From assembly GCF_031326345.1 (NCBI RefSeq), contig NZ_CP133671.1:6917501-6981500 (forward strand): a stretch of 64,000 nucleotides of DNA, written 5' to 3'. Within the stretch, counting starts at the first letter, position 1; every line of letters starts with the position of its first letter. Positions 43,725-55,478 of this stretch are shown one piece after another. Origin of the DNA: Aureispira sp. CCB-E (GTDB taxonomy: Bacteria > Bacteroidota > Bacteroidia > Chitinophagales > Saprospiraceae). The notes beneath the pieces were generated by a model that saw only the letters and a program-made list of their open reading frames with translations, had not been told where the DNA came from and searched no databases. Made by a program: the position numbers and the translations under genes.

Positions 43725-43786
43725 CAAAGATAGTGTACCTTTGGTCTATATTAGTGATACAGTTTTCACAAAAAATAGTAGACCAA
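43725..43786. promoter_or_regulatory. Divergent MocR operator and overlapping -7 elements
   Basis: TTGGTCTA (43741-43748) and TAGACCAA (43779-43786) form a perfect 8-bp inverted repeat, with centres 38 bp apart; the second arm touches the MocR ATG. TACCTTTG (43736-43743) is a -7 element towards MocR, and TATCTTTG on the reverse strand (43732-43725) is one towards the cupin gene. Neither has a TTTG about 19 bases away, as expected for activator-dependent promoters. TGGTCTA resembles published PdxR/MocR sites. Confidence 0.6.
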
Positions 43787-45195
43787 TGAAGCGATTATGG
43801 GATTTTAATATTGAAGTGACAAAAACAACTCCCAAAGCTGTTTATATGCAAATTGCAGATGCGATTATTGCAGCAATCAAGAACCGTCGATTGAAGCCAC
43901 AAGAAATTCTGCCAAGTACTAGACAATTGGCTCAAATAATTGGTGTCAATCGAAATACGTTGATAAAAGCACTTGATATTTTAATTATAGAAGGTTGGTT
44001 GGTCTCTAAGGATAGAGTTGGGATTTTTGTTGCTGATATTTCTATGGATTTAGAAGCCCCTAAACAGGCTCCTTTGGTTGTACCGTCCAACCATACCAAG
44101 CCTATAATCACTCTTGACGATGGTGTTCCCAATACTAAAATAGCTCCTATAAAGGAATTGGCTAGTGCTTATCGACGAGTATTTAGTTTAAAATCTAAAC
44201 ATACTCTATTGGGCTATACGGATAGCCAAGGCAATCCTAAACTTAGAGCTTTGGTTGTTCAGATGCTTAATCACAAACGAGGAATGCAAGTTAAATTAGA
44301 AGAAACTTGTATTACTAGAGGCAGCCAAATGGCCTTGTATTTATTAGCCCAGTGCTTGCTAACTCCAAACGATTATGTCCTAGTAGAGCATCCAGGTTAT
44401 CGTCCTGCGTGGAGAACATTTGAACAAGCAGGTGCCCAAGTACTCCCTGTTAATGTAGACCAAGAAGGGGTTCTCATACAAGAAATAGAGCAGATGCTCC
44501 AAAGATATTCCAACATCAAAGCTATTTATGTGACGCCGCACCATCAATACCCCACTACGGTTACACTAAGCCTAAAAAGAAGGTTACAACTAATTGAATT
44601 GGCTCAAAAATATCATTTCAAAATTATTGAAGATGATTACGATCATGAATTTCATTTTGGCAACCGCCCAATTTTACCCATTGCTAGCTATACCAATACC
44701 AACCATTATATTTACATTGGTACATTCAGTAAAATTGTAGCTCCTGCGTTGAGAATTGGGTATCTAGTTGGACATACTGATTTAATTAAAGAGATAAGTT
44801 CGTTGCGAGAAATCATTGACATACAAAATGATACCATCATGGAACAAGCAATTGTAGAATTAATTAAGGATGGGGCTATTAAACGACATACCAAAAGAGC
44901 GATTCGGTATTATAAAAATAAACGACAATACGTAGAGAAGCTACTTGTCAAGCATTTACACAATAAAGTTACTTATGATTTACCAACTGGAGGATTAGCA
45001 TTTTGGATTCGTCCTATTCAAGATGTTGACTTGTCGCTGCTTCTTGCTCAATTGGAACAACAAGGTATTCGAATTGCAGATATTTCTAAATACAATCCTG
45101 ATTATACTGTCAATGGTTTGCGCTTGGGTTATGGCAGTATCGAAAACGAATATTTAGAAATGGCTATTATCAAACTAAGCAAGTTATTGATATAG
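43786..45195 (+). CDS. MocR-type GntR/aminotransferase transcriptional regulator
   Basis: 469 residues from the ATG at 43786; the frame extends to 43642 but would overlap the divergent cupin gene. An N-terminal GntR winged helix has AVYMQIADAIIAAIKNRRL and LPSTRQLAQIIGVNRNT. The rest is a fold-type I PLP domain with DDYDHEFHFGNRP and Lys316 in YIGTFSKIVAPALRIGY. MocR proteins sense a PLP-amine adduct and usually activate a divergent gene, here the cupin and DapA-family genes. The ligand is unknown; PdxR-like PLP control is less likely as no pdxST is near. Confidence 0.92.
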   Translation: MKRLWDFNIEVTKTTPKAVYMQIADAIIAAIKNRRLKPQEILPSTRQLAQIIGVNRNTLIKALDILIIEGWLVSKDRVGIFVADISMDLEAPKQAPLVVPSNHTKPIITLDDGVPNTKIAPIKELASAYRRVFSLKSKHTLLGYTDSQGNPKLRALVVQMLNHKRGMQVKLEETCITRGSQMALYLLAQCLLTPNDYVLVEHPGYRPAWRTFEQAGAQVLPVNVDQEGVLIQEIEQMLQRYSNIKAIYVTPHHQYPTTVTLSLKRRLQLIELAQKYHFKIIEDDYDHEFHFGNRPILPIASYTNTNHYIYIGTFSKIVAPALRIGYLVGHTDLIKEISSLREIIDIQNDTIMEQAIVELIKDGAIKRHTKRAIRYYKNKRQYVEKLLVKHLHNKVTYDLPTGGLAFWIRPIQDVDLSLLLAQLEQQGIRIADISKYNPDYTVNGLRLGYGSIENEYLEMAIIKLSKLLI

Positions 45196-45276
45196 TTTTG
45201 ATGTCTTCTTTTGGGACAGAACTTATCCCGCCCCAAAAAGAAAGACAACTCGCCATAACCTAGTCAATATTGGACT

Positions 45277-47178
45277 CTAGACCAGTGCCCCATCCATAAT
45301 TGTTTGAACAATATCTGGGTTCAATAAGGTAGAGGTATCGCCCAAATTAGAAGTATCGCCACTAGCTATTTTCCGCAAAATTCGGCGCATAATTTTACCC
45401 GAACGAGTTTTAGGAAGCCCTTCTACAATTTGTATTTTATCTGGCTTGGCAATAGGCCCTATTTCTTTAGTAACAATAAACAAAACCTCTTGTCTAAAGG
45501 CTTCCATATCTTGAATAGGGTCTTTGGCAACGACATAAGCATAAATTCCTTGCCCTTTGATATCATGCGGATATCCCACTACTGCGGACTCAACAATATT
45601 TAGATGACCATTAATAGCATCTTCTATTTCTGCGGTTCCAAAACGATGTCCAGATACATTAATCACATCATCTACTCGCCCAATAATTCTATAAAACCCA
45701 TTGGCATCGCGCCTTGCCCCATCTCCAGTAAAATATTTATCTTCAAATGCCGAGAAGTAAACTTGACGACAACGCTCATGGTCACCGTACGTCGTTCGAA
45801 TCATAGAAGGCCAAGGAAACTTTACACACAATAGTCCTTCTACTTCATTCTCCTCGATCTCCTTTCCATTAGGATCTACCAAACAAGGCTGAATCCCAGG
45901 CAAAGGCAGGCTAGCATAACAAGGTTTTAGGGGCGTATGCCCTGCCAAGGCAGAAATCATAATTCCACCAGTTTCTGTTTGCCACCACGTATCCACAATG
46001 GGACAAGCTTGCTTCCCTACTACGTCATTATACCAATGCCATGCTTCATCATTAATGGGTTCTCCTACGGTTCCCAATACTTTCAAACTACTCAAATCAC
46101 TATTGGTAACATACTCGTCCCCCATTGCCTGCAATGCTCTAATAGCAGTTGGTGCTGTATAAAATTGATTGACTTGGTGCTTTTCACAAATTTGCCAAAA
46201 TCGCCCCGCATCAGGATACGTTGGCACTCCTTCAAACATGACTGTTGTCGCTCCAGCCAACAGAGGACCATATACAATATATGAATGCCCTGTAATCCAT
46301 CCAATATCGGCTGTACACCAGTAAACATCCCCATCTTGGTACTGAAAAACATTTCTAAAGGAGTATTCTGTATACAACATATACCCTCCACAAGTATGCA
46401 CCACCCCTTTGGGTTTTCCTGTAGACCCTGAAGTATACAGAATAAATAGCATATCTTCCGCATCCATTTCTACTGCTTCACAAACAGCATCTTGTTGACG
46501 CATTTCCTCATGCCACCATAGGTCTCTACCTTCCTTCATTTCCACAGCAGTATGCGTGCGTTGATACACAATAACCCGTTCTACAGAATGGCAATCTTGC
46601 TCTAATGCCGCATCAACAACAGCCTTTACGGGAATACTTTTAGCACCTCGATAATTACCATCAGAAGTAATAATCATTTTTGCTTCCGCATCTTTTACTC
46701 TATCTGCCAATGCCTTAGCCGAAAACCCTGCAAATACAACAGAATGAACAGCTCCAATTCGAGCACAAGCCAACACTGCTATGGCTAGTTCTGCGACCAT
46801 AGGCATGTAAAAACAAATTCTATCTCCCTTTGTAATCCCATTTGCTTTTAACACATTAGCAAACCGACATACTTCTGCATGTAGTTCTTTATAAGTATAG
46901 GTTACTGTTGCCTCGCCTGGCTCATTGGGTTCCCAAATAATCGCTGTTTGATTTCCTTTAGTTTCCAAATGACGATCAAGGCAGTTCTCTGTAATATTTA
47001 ACTTGCCACCAACAAACCATTTAACAGAAGGTTTCTTAAAATCCCAATCTAGAACCTGTTTCCACTTTTTGCGCCAAGTAAACGATTGAGCTTGTTCTTC
47101 CCAAAAAGCTTCGGGGGCGTCAATACTTTTCTGATAGACTTCTTGATAATGTTCAAATGATTTTATTTGTGTGGTCAT
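45277..47178 (-). CDS. acs: Acetyl-CoA synthetase (AMP-forming)
   Basis: A 633-residue enzyme. It starts with FEHYQEVYQKSIDAPEAFWEEQA, cut here to residues 8-30 of the family's N-terminus. The AMP-binding motif LYTSGSTGKPKGVVHT lies near residue 250. The acetate pocket segment is DTWWQTETGGIM, and the C-terminal acetylation-site loop is LPKTRSGKIMRRILRK near 595-610, where Lys acetylation switches activity in the family. It makes acetyl-CoA from acetate, ATP and CoA. It is a single gene; the 339 bp upstream contain no complete promoter consensus. Confidence 0.96.
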   Translation of the reverse strand: MTTQIKSFEHYQEVYQKSIDAPEAFWEEQAQSFTWRKKWKQVLDWDFKKPSVKWFVGGKLNITENCLDRHLETKGNQTAIIWEPNEPGEATVTYTYKELHAEVCRFANVLKANGITKGDRICFYMPMVAELAIAVLACARIGAVHSVVFAGFSAKALADRVKDAEAKMIITSDGNYRGAKSIPVKAVVDAALEQDCHSVERVIVYQRTHTAVEMKEGRDLWWHEEMRQQDAVCEAVEMDAEDMLFILYTSGSTGKPKGVVHTCGGYMLYTEYSFRNVFQYQDGDVYWCTADIGWITGHSYIVYGPLLAGATTVMFEGVPTYPDAGRFWQICEKHQVNQFYTAPTAIRALQAMGDEYVTNSDLSSLKVLGTVGEPINDEAWHWYNDVVGKQACPIVDTWWQTETGGIMISALAGHTPLKPCYASLPLPGIQPCLVDPNGKEIEENEVEGLLCVKFPWPSMIRTTYGDHERCRQVYFSAFEDKYFTGDGARRDANGFYRIIGRVDDVINVSGHRFGTAEIEDAINGHLNIVESAVVGYPHDIKGQGIYAYVVAKDPIQDMEAFRQEVLFIVTKEIGPIAKPDKIQIVEGLPKTRSGKIMRRILRKIASGDTSNLGDTSTLLNPDIVQTIMDGALV

Positions 47179-47517
47179 ATTTTTTGAATTAAATTGAGAT
47201 TTGTCAAAGAAGGTGTTTTTCTTGCATCAATGCTTGCTTTCATTTGTCTGATCTATACAAGATAATAAAGAATTGAATATCTTAAAAAAATTAGGGTCTA
47301 GGAATTTTTTAGTATACTTGTATTGTTGTACGATTGGTTATGATAACATCAAATTGTGCTACTTATCATATTGTACAATTGGTCATTAGTGCCCTAAATC
47401 TCAAGCACTAAAAAAACAAGCACCTGATTGTCAGACAATATCATTTTTTATAAATTATTGCAATTATAGAATGACTCTAAACAATTCATTTTATAATTAT
47501 TATTACAACTAAAACTT
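47179..47517. other. Gene-free divergent region before acs and the 47518 gene
   Basis: AT-rich and without ORFs. It includes several partial palindromes around TTGTACAATTGGTCAT (47371-47386) and the related GTTGTACGATTGGTTA (47325-47340), an imperfect direct repeat that could be a regulatory site. No TAnnTTTG element is seen on either strand. Confidence 0.45.
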
Positions 47518-47904
47518 ATGGGTACTAATATTGGTCGTTTTTTTATGGGATTCATTATGTTCATTGGAGGTTTGTATCTGATGTTAAATTCTATTCGTGT
47601 CGATATCGGAACAATGTTTCATGGTCGTTATTCTTTATTTAATGTGGGAGGAATTGGCGTTACTTCAGGTTCTATTATGCTGGTCTTTATGTTAGGTGTT
47701 GGAATGTTATTTTTTAATGCTCGAAACCCATTAGCTTGGATTGTTACAGTTGGCTCACTCGCTGCTCTAATTTTTGGCGTGATAGCAAACACTCATTTTA
47801 GTCTACAATACATGTCTGCCTTTGATTTAATTGTGATTCTAGTCTTACTTTGTGGAGGCTTAGGGCTACTACTAAGTTCTATGTCCAAGCGAAATGCGTC
47901 GTAA
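47518..47904 (+). CDS. Small membrane protein of unknown function
   Basis: A 128-residue, very hydrophobic protein with four predicted transmembrane helices (about residues 8-24, 44-64, 70-88 and 98-120). Gly-rich first and second helices (MGFIMFIGGLYLM, VGGIGVTSGSIML) suggest tight packing. No motif identifies its role. It has no close neighbour on its strand and faces the terminator of the T9SS-substrate gene. Confidence 0.6.
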   Translation: MGTNIGRFFMGFIMFIGGLYLMLNSIRVDIGTMFHGRYSLFNVGGIGVTSGSIMLVFMLGVGMLFFNARNPLAWIVTVGSLAALIFGVIANTHFSLQYMSAFDLIVILVLLCGGLGLLLSSMSKRNAS

Positions 47905-47944
47905 GCTACAATATCTTTATCGTCCTGTATTCCTAAAATATAAA

Positions 47945-47979
47945 AGAGCCATTGGTTGTTGATTTCAACCAATGGCTCT
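47945..47979 (-). terminator. Terminator at the end of the T9SS-substrate gene
   Basis: A 14-bp stem (47945-47958 with 47966-47979, core GAGCCATTGGTTG) with a short loop. On the reverse strand it is followed by TTTTATATTTTA, so it mainly serves the leftward gene ending at 48016; it may act in both directions. Confidence 0.8.
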
Positions 47980-48015
47980 CGCAAAATTATATCTACTGGT
48001 TATTTCCAGAAGTTT

Positions 48016-51000
48016 CTAATGTCGTATTGTGATTTTACGAGTATGAACACTTCCATTAGGCGCTTCTATTCTTAACACATAAGCCCCTGATGCCAAAATC
48101 TCGGTATTTAATACCTTCATAGCATTTCCCTCTGTAATCTTAGATTCAATTAAAGTACGTCCCAATGCATCAATTACTTGAACTGCATAAGTACCTTTCA
48201 TTAAGATAGGTAACTCAATTGTCAATTGCTCGCTCGCAGGGTTAGGATATATCCATACCCCCATGTTATCTTTATTGAATTGCAACGCCTTTGTAATACT
48301 ATAATTCGACGCTCCTGTATAATCAACTTGATGTATTCTGTAGTAGTTGTACCCTGTGAATGGCGTTTCGTCTATATAACTATACAAAGCTGTTGCTTGG
48401 TCGCTAGTCGCATCAAAACAAACTAGTGTTTCAAAATTTTGAGCATCAGCACTACGTTCTAGGCAATAACGATCTCCTGATTTTTCGTTGGCAACTTCCC
48501 ACTCTAATACTGCTGTACGCTCTACTTTTGTTGCTTCAAAACGCAACATTTCTAGCGGCAAAGAAGTCTGGGCAATTATATCTGCCAATGTAAATGGACT
48601 GAAAGAAGTTACATAATCAGAAGTAACTGTTCCTGAAGCAGCTGTCCCTGTAATTATGGGGCTAGCGCCTTCACGTTCCCATTGATCAACAACACTTGGA
48701 GCTTGCGTAAAGAAATGCCCCACTCGAATACTTGATGGAGAAATTACGTTACTATGCGGTCCCCAGTGTAATGTAACACGTAAGTTTTCACCCGTTCCTC
48801 CTACAAACTCATCTAATGTCCAATACTCCAATGAACTTACATGATCTAATTCCGTTGTATTAACATTATAAGTACCATATCCCACAGAAAAATATTCTGC
48901 AATGTACAATTCTCCTGTATTAAATCTTGTTTCGATGCCTATCGCACCATAAACGCCATTATCGCCAGTTGGATAAGTAAACGTTGTCAAAGCACTCGCA
49001 CTTGTTTCTTTTATAACTGGACCATCGACATGACTGAAAGTAGAAGCACTGGTTGCTGTTGCAGCTGTTTCAAATAAAATATAAGAAGCTGCCGTTGTTA
49101 GTACAATACCGTTGGTAAAGGTCATATCATTTTCAATAACCATGTCACTAGCATTGTTCTGAAGTGTTCCATTAGTCTTGTTAACGATTACATTATAAAA
49201 GTTTTCACTGATGGTAGCTTTATTAATTGTTTGGTTCGTGGTACCAACAAACTCAATCGTACTTTCTCCTTCTTCAAAACCATTGCCTGGGTTCAAATCC
49301 GTCCAATTTCCATGCAATCTTACGATTCCATCTGCTGCGGCTGTCCCATCTTCTAAGTCCAATTGACCATTTGTATTGATTAGAAGGTTTCCATGTACTT
49401 CTATACCTGTACCAATAATTCCTCCTTGGTTATTTTCAATTTTTGAAGTCCCCGTACTACCATTTCCTCCAATAACTAAATCCCCTAAAATTTGCATTAG
49501 AGTAGTACTGGTATTGGTATTAAAAACGTCTACGGCACCTGTTCCACTGTTTCCGATATACATATTTCCTTTTACAGTCATAAATCCTGTCGTTCCTTGA
49601 AATACTTCGGCAGCTGTATTAAAACTATGGCTACCATTAGTAGACTCTAAATATAAATTAGGATAAAACATACCAACAGTAATAACAGGTATTGTTCCAC
49701 TATTTCCACTATGACGGAAACGCCATGTTGCTGTGGCAGGAATGGTGGCAATACCGCCTTCATAGTTATCTCTATACTGTGCAATGGCACTAGAACCCGT
49801 TTTTATCAACTCTCCATTTGCACCTAATAACCAAGTAGCGTTATTGGTTGTCATATCCATACCATCACCACCACCATTACCATTATCAATTAAAGTTCCT
49901 TGCACCTCCAAATCAACTCCTGTTCCATTATTAAAGGCAAATAAACGATTGTTATTAATAGAAACCGTTCCTCCTGCTTCAATCACCACTTCATCCACAA
50001 CGACATCTTGGTCAATATTAACGGTATGTCCATTTAAAATATGAATATAGTCACTATTGTCAAATAAAGGATAAACACAAGTTGGTGACCACGGTCCTGC
50101 TGCGGAGGTAGCCATTTCCCAAGTATTAGTATTTGTCCAATCTCCATTCGCTACGGTACGGAAAAAGCGCTGTGCAGCTAAGGTAAACTGTACAGCCTCT
50201 GTTAAAACATTACAAGTTCCGTTCTCTGTTACTTGACAATAAAATTGATAACCATCATAGTTGGTCAAACTTCCTGTGATTGATAGTGTACTACTCGTTT
50301 CGCCCGCTACAGTTGTACCAGGAAAAGCAGCTCCACTCACAGCAGTCCAATTAACGGCACTCCCATCGTTTTCATTAAAAAACCATTGATAGGTCAATGC
50401 ACCTCCATTACCTGCTGTTGCATTAACAGAAAAAGTAATGCCACAACCACTAATATCAGTAGGTTGAGTTGTTATGGTTGGTGTTCCCCCCGCTACATTA
50501 AAAACACCTAAGTCTGATTCATCGCCAGTCGTAGCGGTAGTCCATTCCGATGCTGTAAATGTAGGATTGGGACCAGTAATTGTATTGTTTCTTCTGTATA
50601 CATAACCGATTCCGCCAATTACTGCATCGTGGAAGTCATCGACTAAAGTATTGGTAGGGGTAAACATCAATTCTAGACGATCATTAGCGTTAAAACCTGC
50701 TGCTGTTGTTCCAAAATCAAAATCTTCGATCCCAGAGCCGCCACTATTGATACGCCCAACTAAAACCTGTCCATCAGCAATAGAAGATCCTACTCCTGTC
50801 GCTGGAAAGTTGTACGAATGTGTAACGGTTCCTGAAGCCAAATCACCATAACGGTCAATTTGATAATTTGTTAAGTCTACCGTTGCTCCTGTTCCATTAT
50901 AAATTTCAACATACCCCAAAGAGCCACCATTATTATCAAATACCTCACTAATAATAATATCACTAAAAACTGAACTACAAGCACCACTTTGGTTTAAAAG

Positions 51001-51810
51001 AGTGTAACTAGTCGCAGCCGTTACATTGCAAGCTGCTTCTCTTACCACAATAGCTCCTGTTGTTGAACCAGTGGGAACAGTAGCTATTATAGTCGTTGCA
51101 TCTATAAATTGCACAGCACTAGCAGCTATTCCATTAAAAGTTACTGTTGAACCAGCTGTAAATCCTGTTCCTGTGATGGTTACTTCTGTTCCGACAGGTC
51201 CAGAATTTGGTGCTACTCCCGTAATAGTATGTGGACAGGCAACAACTGCCGTTCCATCTAGGATAAAGTTATCAAAACCAGCACGGTCGCTTCCACCATT
51301 TTGGTCTACTAATAAAATTAGACCAACTGTATTGGTACCGTTGGGAATATTAATGGTTTCCGTAACATATCCACCTGTAGAAAAACCTCCTGTTGCTCCT
51401 GTAACTAATTGCACTTGAGTTTGCGGAGTACCATCGAGAACAACGGTATAAAACACATCATCTCCTCCATCATAACCGACAATATTGTAATCAAAATTAA
51501 TAGTCACACCAGTAAAACTACTAACATTAACATCTGCAAAAGTAATGGTCTCTCCTGCAGAGCTACCACAGTTACCATCTAAGTCTTGTACTCCCCAAAA
51601 TTGGGTGCCAGCAGAGGGAACAATTCCGCTTAGGTTCGTAGAATAATCCCAGATATCTCCACCATTGGTACAAGCGGGGGTTGAGAAAGTAGCTCCCCAA
51701 GTATCAGAAGCATTTTGTTCAAATCCATGGTAAGCAATTTGTGCCTGCAAACTCAATGCTGTAACGGCTAAGCACAAACATAGGGCTAGGTCTTGTAATT
51801 TTGTTTTCAT
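48016..51810 (-). CDS. Large secreted protein with T9SS type A sorting domain, IPT/TIG and lamin-tail domains
   Basis: A 1264-residue protein. A signal peptide (ALCLCLAVTALSLQAQ) is followed by a region with Cys pairs. An IPT/TIG Ig-like domain lies at about 197-275 (ITGVAPNSGPVGTEVTITG), a lamin-tail domain at about 285-430 (IIISEVFDNNGGSLGYVEIY), an Ig-like domain at about 450-545 with YQWFF, and beta-helix/repeat-like Asn/Gly-rich sequence at 560-1090. Residues 1185-1264 form the type A sorting domain (IYPNPASEQLTIELP, later LASGAYVLRIE and the end TRKITIRH), which directs export by T9SS and attachment. It is likely a cell-surface or adhesion protein. The gene is monocistronic, with a terminator. 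Confidence 0.93.
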   Translation of the reverse strand: MKTKLQDLALCLCLAVTALSLQAQIAYHGFEQNASDTWGATFSTPACTNGGDIWDYSTNLSGIVPSAGTQFWGVQDLDGNCGSSAGETITFADVNVSSFTGVTINFDYNIVGYDGGDDVFYTVVLDGTPQTQVQLVTGATGGFSTGGYVTETINIPNGTNTVGLILLVDQNGGSDRAGFDNFILDGTAVVACPHTITGVAPNSGPVGTEVTITGTGFTAGSTVTFNGIAASAVQFIDATTIIATVPTGSTTGAIVVREAACNVTAATSYTLLNQSGACSSVFSDIIISEVFDNNGGSLGYVEIYNGTGATVDLTNYQIDRYGDLASGTVTHSYNFPATGVGSSIADGQVLVGRINSGGSGIEDFDFGTTAAGFNANDRLELMFTPTNTLVDDFHDAVIGGIGYVYRRNNTITGPNPTFTASEWTTATTGDESDLGVFNVAGGTPTITTQPTDISGCGITFSVNATAGNGGALTYQWFFNENDGSAVNWTAVSGAAFPGTTVAGETSSTLSITGSLTNYDGYQFYCQVTENGTCNVLTEAVQFTLAAQRFFRTVANGDWTNTNTWEMATSAAGPWSPTCVYPLFDNSDYIHILNGHTVNIDQDVVVDEVVIEAGGTVSINNNRLFAFNNGTGVDLEVQGTLIDNGNGGGDGMDMTTNNATWLLGANGELIKTGSSAIAQYRDNYEGGIATIPATATWRFRHSGNSGTIPVITVGMFYPNLYLESTNGSHSFNTAAEVFQGTTGFMTVKGNMYIGNSGTGAVDVFNTNTSTTLMQILGDLVIGGNGSTGTSKIENNQGGIIGTGIEVHGNLLINTNGQLDLEDGTAAADGIVRLHGNWTDLNPGNGFEEGESTIEFVGTTNQTINKATISENFYNVIVNKTNGTLQNNASDMVIENDMTFTNGIVLTTAASYILFETAATATSASTFSHVDGPVIKETSASALTTFTYPTGDNGVYGAIGIETRFNTGELYIAEYFSVGYGTYNVNTTELDHVSSLEYWTLDEFVGGTGENLRVTLHWGPHSNVISPSSIRVGHFFTQAPSVVDQWEREGASPIITGTAASGTVTSDYVTSFSPFTLADIIAQTSLPLEMLRFEATKVERTAVLEWEVANEKSGDRYCLERSADAQNFETLVCFDATSDQATALYSYIDETPFTGYNYYRIHQVDYTGASNYSITKALQFNKDNMGVWIYPNPASEQLTIELPILMKGTYAVQVIDALGRTLIESKITEGNAMKVLNTEILASGAYVLRIEAPNGSVHTRKITIRH

Positions 51811-52117
51811 TTTATATAATGATTTTCAGTAAAAAGGATGAGGGCGATCATTTAAGCGCACAAAAATACACTTTTTAAACGTAAAAAAATCTTGCTTTAA
51901 TATTAGTTAATTGTTAAATCCCCACTTTAACACATTTGATTTTCAATCATATATAAAAAGCAATTAGTCAAAAGATAATTTATTTTATTCAAAAAATCAA
52001 TCTTTTAAAATAACAGTCTATGATTCAACCTCGTCACAAAACACAGAAGCCATCCCAAAATTTGGGATGGCTTCTTTTATTATTAATTTAAGTATATATG
52101 TTATTATAAACTTCTAC
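51811..52117. other. Intergenic region between icd and the T9SS-substrate gene
   Basis: 307 bp. A hairpin at 52045-52075 closes the icd unit. On the reverse strand TATTTTTG (complement of 51863-51870) is a -7-like box for the leftward T9SS gene, without a TTTG at the usual distance. Nothing else is seen. Confidence 0.45.
52045..52075. terminator. Strong hairpin downstream of icd
   Basis: AGAAGCCATCCCA (52045-52057) pairs with TGGGATGGCTTCT (52063-52075). The T-rich side (TTTTATTATTA) lies on the forward strand; the reverse-strand side, where icd ends, has GTGTTTTGTG. It may work for icd despite the weak T-tract. Confidence 0.65.
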
Positions 52118-54370
<2,253 letters not shown>

Positions 54371-54501
54371 TTAAGCGAGTTTTTACTTACGAAATAACTG
54401 CAATTTAACTGTTGATTTTTTGGTGCTTATTAGCCCGTGCGAAGTTACAATTTTTTGTCGAAAAAACGAATCGCTATTCAAAATATTAGAAATCCCAAAA
54501 C

Positions 54502-55347
54502 TTACCTCGGTTGACTCAATTGTACCTTTGCCCAAATACCCGCAATGTTCGAATTGGAGCTTCGTCTTGGTTGTTGCATCCCTCCTCCTGGGTTCGCACC
54601 TTGCAACAATGGGTTTTGCAATTGATTGTTGCCTGTAATGCTATTACTTGATGGATCACCAAAAAGCCCTGGATCGTCTGCCGCATCAGGGGCTGGCTGA
54701 TTGACTTTTATTCCTATACTAAGAATTTCATTGTATTGCATTTTTCCTGAATACAATTGATTGAGTGGAATTTTAAATTCACACAACATAGCCCCCACAT
54801 GATCAAACCCTATTGCTGTTTTTAATTCTTTAGATGCCAAGTTACTAACTCGAATTCGCTCTTCTGGATCTTCTTCAACAAACCCAATCAATTCAAATTC
54901 TTGGCAAACAGTAGCGTATGCTTCATCTAATGCTCGATCATCCACTTTAAAATTTCCTTTGGCTGCTTGAAAAGAAATCGTTTCTAGCTGTTCCTGTGTC
55001 AGAGCAAGTGGATAACCAATGCCAATTTTTTCCTTTCTTTTGGCAAGGGTGTCCAAATACACAGACATGCCTAATCCCATGATTCTACGTTGAATTGTTT
55101 TGTCGTTAATACGAATACAGAGGTAAAAATTTTGGGCATCATTTCCAGTACTGTATTGGACTCCCGTATAGGCATTGGATTCTATCAAAGGGCGTTCCCA
55201 TTCATCTATCTTACCATCTACCACAATGGTCGAGTCTACTGAATACCATTTCGTTTTAACAACATTTTTACTAGAGTTGCAAGAACTTGTACCCAATAGA
55301 ACGATGTATAGTAGCCATGCAACTACTGCGTATAAACTAATTTTCAT
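54502..55347 (-). CDS. Lipoprotein with CBM9/DOMON-like domain
   Basis: A 281-residue protein with a lipoprotein signal (YAVVAWLLYIVLLG, lipobox TSSC, Cys23). The mature part opens VDSTIVVDGKIDEWERP, the start typical of CBM9-like beta-sandwich domains, continues FYLCIRINDKTIQRR and has LCEFKIPLNQLYSGKM near residue 200. The C-terminal 60 residues are Pro/Asn/Gly-rich and probably disordered. It may bind a carbohydrate or another ligand at the membrane surface; no enzyme motif is visible. A good reverse-strand promoter lies just upstream. Confidence 0.72.
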   Translation of the reverse strand: MKISLYAVVAWLLYIVLLGTSSCNSSKNVVKTKWYSVDSTIVVDGKIDEWERPLIESNAYTGVQYSTGNDAQNFYLCIRINDKTIQRRIMGLGMSVYLDTLAKRKEKIGIGYPLALTQEQLETISFQAAKGNFKVDDRALDEAYATVCQEFELIGFVEEDPEERIRVSNLASKELKTAIGFDHVGAMLCEFKIPLNQLYSGKMQYNEILSIGIKVNQPAPDAADDPGLFGDPSSNSITGNNQLQNPLLQGANPGGGMQQPRRSSNSNIAGIWAKVQLSQPR

Positions 55348-55363
55348 ATGCTATTTTTTACCA

Positions 55364-55394
55364 CAAAGATAAGAATTCTTCAATAGTAAATCAA
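55364..55394 (-). promoter_or_regulatory. Bacteroidota-type promoter of the CBM9-like lipoprotein gene
   Basis: On the reverse strand TATCTTTG (55371-55364) is preceded by 20 bases and TTG (55394-55392, as ATTG). This fits TTG-N19/20-TAnnTTTG. The ATG is 17 bases downstream, so the leader is very short. Confidence 0.55.
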
Positions 55395-55401
55395 TCGGAT
55401 A

Positions 55402-55430
55402 TTTGGATTGTTTAAAATTATGTATCTTGT
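55402..55430 (+). promoter_or_regulatory. Weak promoter candidate for the 55479 gene
   Basis: TTTG (55402-55405), 17 bases, then TATCTTGT (55423-55430), one base off TAnnTTTG. The ATG is 49 bases downstream. Confidence 0.3.
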
Positions 55431-55478
55431 TTTTTATTTTTTATTAGTATCAAAACAGATCTACTTCTAAAGTTATAA

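Noticed and set aside
43642-43785. Upstream extension of the MocR gene by 48 codons
   Set aside because: It would overlap the divergent cupin gene and cover the operator; family similarity begins at the 43786 ATG.
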